DNA from: Kangiella marina
Lineage (GTDB): Bacteria; Pseudomonadota; Gammaproteobacteria; Enterobacterales; Kangiellaceae
Assembly: GCF_039541235.1 (NCBI RefSeq)
Contig: NZ_BAABFV010000002.1
Location: 558,001 to 622,000, forward strand
Direction: 5' to 3'
DNA length: 64,000 nucleotides
Below the pieces are notes generated by a model, which did no database searches, was not told the origin of the DNA, and worked only from the letters and a program-made list of their open reading frames with translations. Positions 58,166 to 64,000 of this stretch are shown one piece after another. Position 1 is the stretch's first letter. The number at the start of each line of letters is the position of its first letter. Made by a program: the position numbers and the translations under genes.

Positions 58166-59101
58166 TTGGAAATAGTATTAGCAAACCCCCGTGGCTTCTG
58201 TGCCGGTGTTGATCGAGCGATTGAGATCGTGAATCGAGCCATTGAGCTGTTTGGGGCGCCGATTTATGTCAAACATGAAGTCGTTCATAACAAGTTTGTG
58301 GTTGATGGCCTGCGCGATAAAGGGGCGGTTTTCATTGAAGATTTAAATGATGTACCAAGAGATTCAACGCTGATATTTAGTGCTCATGGTGTGTCGCAGC
58401 AAGTTCGACGCGATGCTGAAGCGCGTAATTTAAAAGTCTTTGATGCCACGTGCCCACTGGTGACCAAGGTGCATATGGAGGTCGCGCGTCATAGCCGTCG
58501 CCATGAGGAATGTATTTTAATTGGACACAAAGGGCACCCTGAAGTTGAAGGGACAATGGGGCAGTATGATAACCCTGACTCTGGGATCTATTTAGTTGAA
58601 GATGAGCAAGATGTGCAAGAACTTGAGGTCAAGAATCCTGAGCAGCTTTTTTATGTCACCCAGACCACCTTGTCGGTGGATGATACGCAGCGCTTAGTGA
58701 AGGCCTTACAAGATAAATTCCCGAAAATTCAAGGCCCTAAGAAAGACGATATCTGTTACGCAACACAAAATCGCCAAGATGCGGTTAAACAATTAGCCGT
58801 GGATTGTGATTTGATTTTGGTGGTTGGTGCTCAAAACAGCTCGAACTCAAGTCGCCTTCAAGAATTATCCGAAAATGAAGGAACACGCTCTTTCCTTATC
58901 AATAATGCCACTGAGATTGATCCCAGCTGGTTGCAAGGTGTTAACAAGGTCGGCGTTACCGCCGGAGCGTCTGCACCAGAAGTGCTGGTTAAAGACGTCA
59001 TTGCTTACCTAGAGTCCCAAGGCGGCACTAACACACAAGAGTCTGACGGCGTTGAAGAAAACATCGTTTTCGTCCTACCCAGTGAGTTACGACCAAGCTA
59101 A
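58166..59101 (+). CDS. ispH: 4-hydroxy-3-methylbut-2-enyl diphosphate reductase
   Basis: Last enzyme of the MEP isoprenoid route, 311 residues, with a 4Fe-4S cluster held by three Cys: [26 protein letters not shown] and [19 protein letters not shown] and the C-terminal GASAPEVLV are also seen. TTG 58166 is taken as start, with AGG 7 bases before it; the protein then begins [12 protein letters not shown], like E. coli. ATG 58142 inside the REP would add eight residues with no family support. Confidence 0.94.
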   Translation: MEIVLANPRGFCAGVDRAIEIVNRAIELFGAPIYVKHEVVHNKFVVDGLRDKGAVFIEDLNDVPRDSTLIFSAHGVSQQVRRDAEARNLKVFDATCPLVTKVHMEVARHSRRHEECILIGHKGHPEVEGTMGQYDNPDSGIYLVEDEQDVQELEVKNPEQLFYVTQTTLSVDDTQRLVKALQDKFPKIQGPKKDDICYATQNRQDAVKQLAVDCDLILVVGAQNSSNSSRLQELSENEGTRSFLINNATEIDPSWLQGVNKVGVTAGASAPEVLVKDVIAYLESQGGTNTQESDGVEENIVFVLPSELRPS

Positions 59102-59137
59102 ACTCTCCTTAAAACCCTTTATAATGAATTACTTAAG

Positions 59138-59167
59138 ACCGATAAGTGACCGCTTATCGGTTTTTTT
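59138..59167 (+). terminator. Terminator after ispH
   Basis: ACCGATAAG-TGAC-CGCTTATCGGT hairpin followed by seven T; ends the ribF-ileS-lspA-fkpB-ispH transcript. Confidence 0.9.
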
Positions 59168-59206
59168 ATACCGTTTGTCTAAACTCCCAAGCAATTTGAA
59201 TTAAAT

Positions 59207-59218
59207 CGTTATATAACG
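59207..59218. repeat. 12-bp palindrome before pilV
   Basis: CGTTATATAACG is a perfect palindrome about 30 bases before pilV. It may be an operator or overlap a -10 box; nothing else supports it. Confidence 0.2.
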
Positions 59219-59249
59219 TAATGACTGATAATTTGGTTTCGGAGTCCAA

Positions 59250-59864
59250 ATGGGAAAAAGTAAAAACTCAGGCTTTACTCTAATGGAGGTCTTAATCGCC
59301 ATGGTGGTCATCGCGATAGGCCTTTTAGGGTACCTTTCTTTGCAACTTGCATCTATCAACTCAAACCAAGAGGGTATGGCAAGGTCGCAAGCGAACCTTA
59401 TTGCACAAGATTTAGCGGCATCAATTCGTGCTAACAGAGCATACATTAATCAAGGTGATGGCACTGCTAATGTTGGCAATGTTTATGTCGATGGTGACTA
59501 TAACAGCTGCTCAGCGTTACCAGCCACAGTATGTACGGGAGCTGCAGCAAACTGTACTGATGAAGAGCAAGCTCAGTTTGACGTGTACAAGGTATGCCAG
59601 TCTAAAGCTGGTTTTAATACTGCTACCGCTGATTCAGACTTATTGATTGATGGACAACTTTTTGTGACATGCGATGATCGCGCTGCTGATGGTGATAGTT
59701 GTTCTCCGGGATCGACCTTGAGTATTTTTACTTATTGGCAAACAGGGGCTTTACGAGACGATGTGGGGCAAGATGCTACGGTTATTCGTAATCAACGATG
59801 TGCTAACTTAGCAGACGACCCAGGTGTCAATTATGACTGTATTATTTTGGATATTATGCCATGA
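59250..59864 (+). CDS. pilV: Type IV pilus minor pilin PilV
   Basis: 204 residues. The class III leader MGKSKNSG is followed by the mature FTLMEVLIAMVVIAIGLLG helix with Glu at position 5, which PilD cleaves and methylates. Typical PilV sequence LGYLSLQLASINSN follows. Several Cys lie in the C-terminal half (about six), consistent with periplasmic disulfides. Minor pilins prime pilus assembly. GGAG stands 5 bases before the start. The stop overlaps pilW by 4 bases (ATGA). Confidence 0.92.
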   Translation: MGKSKNSGFTLMEVLIAMVVIAIGLLGYLSLQLASINSNQEGMARSQANLIAQDLAASIRANRAYINQGDGTANVGNVYVDGDYNSCSALPATVCTGAAANCTDEEQAQFDVYKVCQSKAGFNTATADSDLLIDGQLFVTCDDRAADGDSCSPGSTLSIFTYWQTGALRDDVGQDATVIRNQRCANLADDPGVNYDCIILDIMP

Positions 59865-60601
59865 AGATATTATTAGCGAGTAAACAAAAAGCTTTTACAC
59901 TTATTGAGTATATGGTCGCGATAACGATCGGCTTAATTTTATTGGCTGGATTGACTTACCTGTTTTTAGGGATGAAGCAGTCGACTACAACTCAATCAGC
60001 CATTTCATCACTTCAAGAAAACGGTCGCTTCGCATTGTATTTTTTGAGTGATGATATTCAAAATGCCGGCTGGGCAAACGTAGAAACCAGTGGTTATGGT
60101 GTATATACATCACCTGCATTTCAATTCGCTGGAGCAACAGCTAGTTCAGATGGTGGTAGCGTTGGCAGCAGCGACAGAATTACGGTGAGATATGTTGATG
60201 ATACAGATTGTGTCGGCGGAGCTTCTACAGGGATCGTTGAGAATAGCTATTTCGTTGAAGATAACCAGTTGAAGTGTACCGGAAGCAGCGGTGGGACAGA
60301 GCCGTTGATTAGCAATATTGATGCAATGCACTTCTTATACGGTATTGATACTGATGGTAACAGTGCACCGAACAAGTTTGTTAAAGCGAGTGATGTGGCG
60401 GCGTCTGAGCAAGAGTCGATATCCGCTGTAAAGATTATTTTAGTATTGGCCTCAGATGGCAATGTCCATAGTACAGATAAAGAGCAAAAGTTTGAGGTTT
60501 TAAATGAAGGGACATTGACGATAACGGATCGTAAGGCTCGTAAAATTTTCACAACGACGGTTTCAGTGCCTAATAAACCGGCGTTTATTATTTCAAGTTA
60601 G
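59861..60601 (+). CDS. pilW: Type IV pilus minor pilin PilW
   Basis: 246 residues. The prepilin site is QKA followed by FTLIEYMVAITIGLILLAGL: the residue before the cleavage point is Ala, not the usual Gly. SSLQENGRFALYFLSDDIQNAGW is the PilW signature. The C-terminal part contains two Cys and the IEYV-like ITVRYVDDTD segment. It is part of the pilVWXY1 operon; the pilX GTG alternative begins at its stop. Confidence 0.9.
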   Translation: MKILLASKQKAFTLIEYMVAITIGLILLAGLTYLFLGMKQSTTTQSAISSLQENGRFALYFLSDDIQNAGWANVETSGYGVYTSPAFQFAGATASSDGGSVGSSDRITVRYVDDTDCVGGASTGIVENSYFVEDNQLKCTGSSGGTEPLISNIDAMHFLYGIDTDGNSAPNKFVKASDVAASEQESISAVKIILVLASDGNVHSTDKEQKFEVLNEGTLTITDRKARKIFTTTVSVPNKPAFIISS

Positions 60602-60615
60602 TGAGGTTGGATAAG

Positions 60616-61158
60616 ATGCAATTAAAGATACAAAAAAACCAAGGTGCTACTTTAGCGCTGGTCTTAGTGTTTTTGTTGATTTTGACAGTACTTGGTGTTG
60701 CGAGTATGTCCGACTCAATTATCCAGCAAAAATCTTCTACTAATATTTATTTAGAAAACGAGGCCTTTCATACCGCAGAAAGCGCTGTGAGTGCAGCGAT
60801 TCACTGGGATGAGATTGAAGGTGAGGCACTGTACGGAACCGCAACAGCAGAAACCAAGGTTGGACAGGAATACTGTGTTGGTGATAACGGTACTTTAGCC
60901 GCTATTGACGATGGCGCGAGCTGTACAACGGCTTTTGAAGGTCATGCTAACGTTATCGCTTTCGCTAGAGTTGAGTATCTCGGTTGTGGTACTTGTCCCA
61001 ACTTTGAGCTAGGGGTATCGCCAAGTATTGGCTGTAATGCCTGGAAAATAACCGGTGACAGCACGGTTGCAGAGCGCACCAATGTTGCGGTGCAAAGCTG
61101 GGTAACGAAAATTGGTGGCTGCTTTTCAGCTGGCAAAAGTTTAGATTTAACACTTTAA
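60616..61158 (+). CDS. pilX: Type IV pilus assembly protein PilX
   Basis: 180 residues from ATG 60616, with GAGG 9 bases before it; a GTG at 60601 is also open. The N-terminus QKNQGATLALVLVFLLILTV forms the hydrophobic helix of a minor pilin; there is no Glu5, which is normal for PilX. The sequence ENEAFHTAESAVSAAIHW is the family signature. Four Cys in the C-terminal part may form disulfides. The pilY1 start follows after 10 bases. Confidence 0.9.
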   Translation: MQLKIQKNQGATLALVLVFLLILTVLGVASMSDSIIQQKSSTNIYLENEAFHTAESAVSAAIHWDEIEGEALYGTATAETKVGQEYCVGDNGTLAAIDDGASCTTAFEGHANVIAFARVEYLGCGTCPNFELGVSPSIGCNAWKITGDSTVAERTNVAVQSWVTKIGGCFSAGKSLDLTL

Positions 61159-61168
61159 GGTGATTGTT

Positions 61169-64000
61169 ATGAGAAATTTTTTCACACAAATGATGAAAGG
61201 GGTTCTATTAGGACTGTATCTAACAATCCCTTTAATGGCTGCTAATACCGCCAGAGCTGATGATACCGAAGTTTACTTTTTTGACGGCAGTAAAATTGAT
61301 ACAGGCCGTCCAAAAGTAATGTTGTTGCTGGAGTTTTCTTCTGCAATGAATGGTGGTGGACGCTTAGCAAAAATTCAACAAGCTTTGCTTCAGTTAGCTA
61401 ATGATCCCGAAGTGAACTCTGAAGTAGACTTCGGTCTTGCTATTTTTGCAAAAAGCCGAAGTGGTTCGATTAAAGCTGAAGGAACTGTACACTACCCTAT
61501 CGCAAAACTTAACTCAGCAACGGAGTTACCTAACTTTAGTACCGTAGTTACATTGTTAAGCTTGAAAGGTACCGTACCCGGTAGTACGCCGACGATCGAA
61601 GGCATGTCGGAAGCCTATCGCTACTTCTTAAATAGAACTCCTTACTACTGGAACTCCAGCTCAACACACCCCTCTGCTGTGAGCAACTCGCGATACGCCT
61701 TTTCTGACACATCAGGCTGTGCTGCAAAGGCGTTAGTAGTACTTGCTCACGGTCAAATCAATGGTAACGAGTGGAGAAATGCAACTCAATCCATTGTAGG
61801 GCGTTCAAGCACGGATACTGAGATGGTTTCATACATGAAAGGTACTCATGACGTTGATACTTATACCATTAGTCCTGGCTCATCCGGTAATAACAAACAA
61901 AATCTAGACAACTGGGCAAATGCCGGTGGCACTGAGAAAGCTTTTGATTGGAACGATGAGACTGACTGTAATGCGGTCGATGCAGAAGGTAATCCCGTTG
62001 GTTTGTGTGCCATTCTAAAGAAAGTCATTGAAGAAGTCTCAAGCCAAGGTACCAGTTTTGTTCAAGCGGGTGTGACTGTGAGTCAACAAAACCGTTTAAA
62101 CCATGATAATCATTTATATTTTGCACAGTTTCAGGCTGATGATATTGCTCGCTGGCCTGGCAACTTGAAAAAATACAAAATTGATGGCGGTCAGTTAGTT
62201 GATGTTAATCAAAAACCAGCTGTTGATACTGATACTGGTTTGTTTTTGGAAGAGCGAGATGCGAATGGTTTTATTACAAACTCGACTAGCTTCTGGGCTC
62301 CTAAAGATGGGAATGGCAACTTAATTGCTGATGGCAACCAAGTAGAGCGCGGTGGGACACTGGAAGGTCTTGATGGATTTTTAAAGACAACGCCTCAGGA
62401 AGTTGATGGAACCATCTATCAAACGTTTGCTTCATACAGCCGTAACTTATATTTTGATTCTAGTGATGTGTTATCGCCAATTGCGACGAAAGCAACTGCC
62501 GCTGACTTTGATATGCCTGTGTCTACAGAAGAAGAGAAGCAAGCATTCGAGACCGTCTTTACTGAAACGTTAGGGTATAGCCTAAGAGATGTCACCGTAA
62601 CCAGAGACGACGGCACCGAAGTTATTGTCGAGAATGTGGCAGAGCCAGCCCGTTTAATGGGCGATCCTTTGCATAGCGTACCTAAGGTTCTTCAATATAA
62701 AGTTGGTGATAGCACTAAGTCAGTAGGCTTTATGGGCACCAACCTAGGTTATTTACATGCTGTCGATTTAGATACCGGTGTTGAAAACTGGGGTTATGTT
62801 CCTAAAGAAATGTTGAAGAAAATGCAGGAGTTCTTGGATGACGTTAAAATTGGTGGTGATCCTACTCTTCATAACTATGGTTTGGATGGGGAAATCCACA
62901 TCGCTCACGGAGATAGCAATGGCAATATATTAGTGGATGAAGGCGAGAAAGCCTTGCTTATTATCGGTATGCGCCGTGGTGGTAACCGTTACTATGTACT
63001 AGATATTAGTGATATTGGTAGTCCTAAATTCTTATTCAGAATACAGGGCGGAGGAATCGGAGACCTCAGTCAATTAGGCGATACCTGGTCACCTGTCACG
63101 GTAACAAACATCAACTTTGGTGAAGGTACCAAAACCGTTGCGATTTTTGGTGGCGGTTATGACAAAGATCAAGATGATGCAACGACATTTGTAAAAGATG
63201 ATATTGGTAATGATGTCTTTATTTACGATATCGCCAACCAAAAGGTCTTGTGGAATCTACAAGGCTCTGCATTACAAACTGTAAAAGGCCAAATCAATAG
63301 TGTGCCTGGAGCAATTAGAGCCTTGTCACTTAAAACAAACATCGCTATCGCAGAGCACTTGTATGTAGCTGATACGGGGGGACAGATCTTCCGTTTTGAT
63401 TTATATCCAACAGAGACTGGTATGGATGTTAAAGCTGGTCGAATTTTTAAAGCTCGTGGCAATAACTCGGAGTCTGAGAATCGCCGTTTCTTCTATGCAC
63501 CTTCTGTTGCATTTATACCACAGCCTCAAGGCAAGTCATTCGTCGCTGTTGCTGTTGGGTCGGGGTATAGAGCCCATCCGTTGAATGCCAAAATTGATGA
63601 TTACTTCTTTATGGTAAAAGACCAAGGGGTTCTTCAGTCTACGAAGACATTCAACGATGTAGCCTTTAACGGAACAAATCCAGATGCTGAGCAGCAACTA
63701 TTAAACGTAACAGATACGGTTTCAAGTAATACTACTACGAGGAATGCTATTGTATCAGGCGAGAAAAGCGGATGGTTTATTGAGCTAAATGGTGAAATCA
63801 ATACCACAGACGCAAATGGGAACACTGTCACAGATACTTACGCTGGTGAGAAAGTTATCTCAGAAGCCCGTATATTATTTGGTAAGGTAGTGTTTACAAG
63901 TTATGTTCCTACTGTTGATTTAACGAAACTGCAGTGTGCGCCAGTAATTGGTAGTGCGAAACTGTACGGTGTGGATGTGGTTGATGGTTCATCGTTCTTT
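61169..64000 (+). CDS. pilY1: Type IV pilus tip adhesin/assembly protein PilY1, 3' truncated by window end
   Basis: 944 codons are present with no stop. The signal peptide ends about residue 30 (ARA). The VWA-like region starts at PKVMLLLEFSSAMNGGGR (48-65), where the metal-site DxSxS reads Glu55-x-Ser57-x-Ala59, so it is degenerate. Later the PilY1 C-terminal beta-propeller is seen: GTNLGYLHAVDLDTG, ALLIIGMRRGGNRYYVLDIS, FGGGYDKDQDD and YVADTGGQIFRFDL. The region HGDSNGNILVDEGEK resembles an EF-like calcium loop. The protein promotes pilus extension and adhesion. ATG 61169 has GGTGATTG as a weak ribosome site. Confidence 0.93.
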   Translation, partial: MRNFFTQMMKGVLLGLYLTIPLMAANTARADDTEVYFFDGSKIDTGRPKVMLLLEFSSAMNGGGRLAKIQQALLQLANDPEVNSEVDFGLAIFAKSRSGSIKAEGTVHYPIAKLNSATELPNFSTVVTLLSLKGTVPGSTPTIEGMSEAYRYFLNRTPYYWNSSSTHPSAVSNSRYAFSDTSGCAAKALVVLAHGQINGNEWRNATQSIVGRSSTDTEMVSYMKGTHDVDTYTISPGSSGNNKQNLDNWANAGGTEKAFDWNDETDCNAVDAEGNPVGLCAILKKVIEEVSSQGTSFVQAGVTVSQQNRLNHDNHLYFAQFQADDIARWPGNLKKYKIDGGQLVDVNQKPAVDTDTGLFLEERDANGFITNSTSFWAPKDGNGNLIADGNQVERGGTLEGLDGFLKTTPQEVDGTIYQTFASYSRNLYFDSSDVLSPIATKATAADFDMPVSTEEEKQAFETVFTETLGYSLRDVTVTRDDGTEVIVENVAEPARLMGDPLHSVPKVLQYKVGDSTKSVGFMGTNLGYLHAVDLDTGVENWGYVPKEMLKKMQEFLDDVKIGGDPTLHNYGLDGEIHIAHGDSNGNILVDEGEKALLIIGMRRGGNRYYVLDISDIGSPKFLFRIQGGGIGDLSQLGDTWSPVTVTNINFGEGTKTVAIFGGGYDKDQDDATTFVKDDIGNDVFIYDIANQKVLWNLQGSALQTVKGQINSVPGAIRALSLKTNIAIAEHLYVADTGGQIFRFDLYPTETGMDVKAGRIFKARGNNSESENRRFFYAPSVAFIPQPQGKSFVAVAVGSGYRAHPLNAKIDDYFFMVKDQGVLQSTKTFNDVAFNGTNPDAEQQLLNVTDTVSSNTTTRNAIVSGEKSGWFIELNGEINTTDANGNTVTDTYAGEKVISEARILFGKVVFTSYVPTVDLTKLQCAPVIGSAKLYGVDVVDGSSFF

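Overview
The window reads as an ordinary chromosome segment of a gammaproteobacterium, most like the Kangiella/Oceanospirillales group. The reasons are the rnfABCDGE-nth order, the divergent metG/apbC pair, the ribF-ileS-lspA-fkpB-ispH series, the pilVWXY1 minor-pilin operon and a tRNA-Val(GAC) close to the E. coli gene. The genus is an inference; no 16S gene is present. About 62 protein genes and one tRNA gene are supported. No rRNA, CRISPR array, prophage or transposase gene is seen.

Layout. (1) 1-8729, visibly AT-richer than the rest: right end of a surface-polysaccharide locus. It carries galU (truncated by the window edge), pgi, a UDP-glucose-dehydrogenase-like gene with a ruined active site, a phosphomannomutase, then a wbpV-like reductase/epimerase, an initiating phosphoglycosyl transferase and a wbpM-like 4,6-dehydratase. 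(2) 9100-13795: sulfate activation and uptake, cysD-cysN-SLC13 permease-cysC. (3) 13796-14150: tRNA-Val followed by a 161-bp tRNA-linked repeat with five small hairpins. (4) 14300-22273, minus strand: secreted M6 metalloprotease with a perfect CRP-type site upstream, then nth and the six-gene rnf electron-transport operon. (5) 22501-29847: ggt, a small membrane protein, metG, a MITE-like element, apbC, dcd and a small outer-membrane barrel. (6) 29930-36791, minus strand: DUF2207/LemA pair, small secreted proteins, DUF3108, purN-purM, OmpA-like lipoprotein, HPRT. (7) 37023-44288: DUF2066, CDP-alcohol transferase and hda; AhpD-like protein; a pentapeptide-repeat/class III cyclase fusion with a beta-propeller partner; pckA. 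(8) 44548-52916: ispB, rplU-rpmA-obgE, DUF1329 with divergent MarR, rpsT, murJ, a lipoprotein. (9) 53119-59101: ribF-ileS-lspA-fkpB-ispH, with REP palindromes in front of lspA and ispH. (10) 59250-64000: pilV-pilW-pilX-pilY1, the last cut by the window end.

How genes work together. The first block makes activated sugars (UDP-glucose, hexose phosphates, probably UDP-QuiNAc) and loads the first sugar on undecaprenyl phosphate. CysDNC with the permease takes up and activates sulfate. RnfABCDGE couples ferredoxin/NADH redox to an ion gradient. The pil genes prime type IV pilus assembly.

No large unknown defence or mobile system is visible. The most unusual items are the pentapeptide-repeat/nucleotidyl-cyclase fusion, the UDP-glucose dehydrogenase homologue without its catalytic cysteine, the tRNA-linked hairpin repeat, the 251-bp MITE-like element, and the L21 ribosomal protein with a C-terminal helix-hairpin-helix domain.
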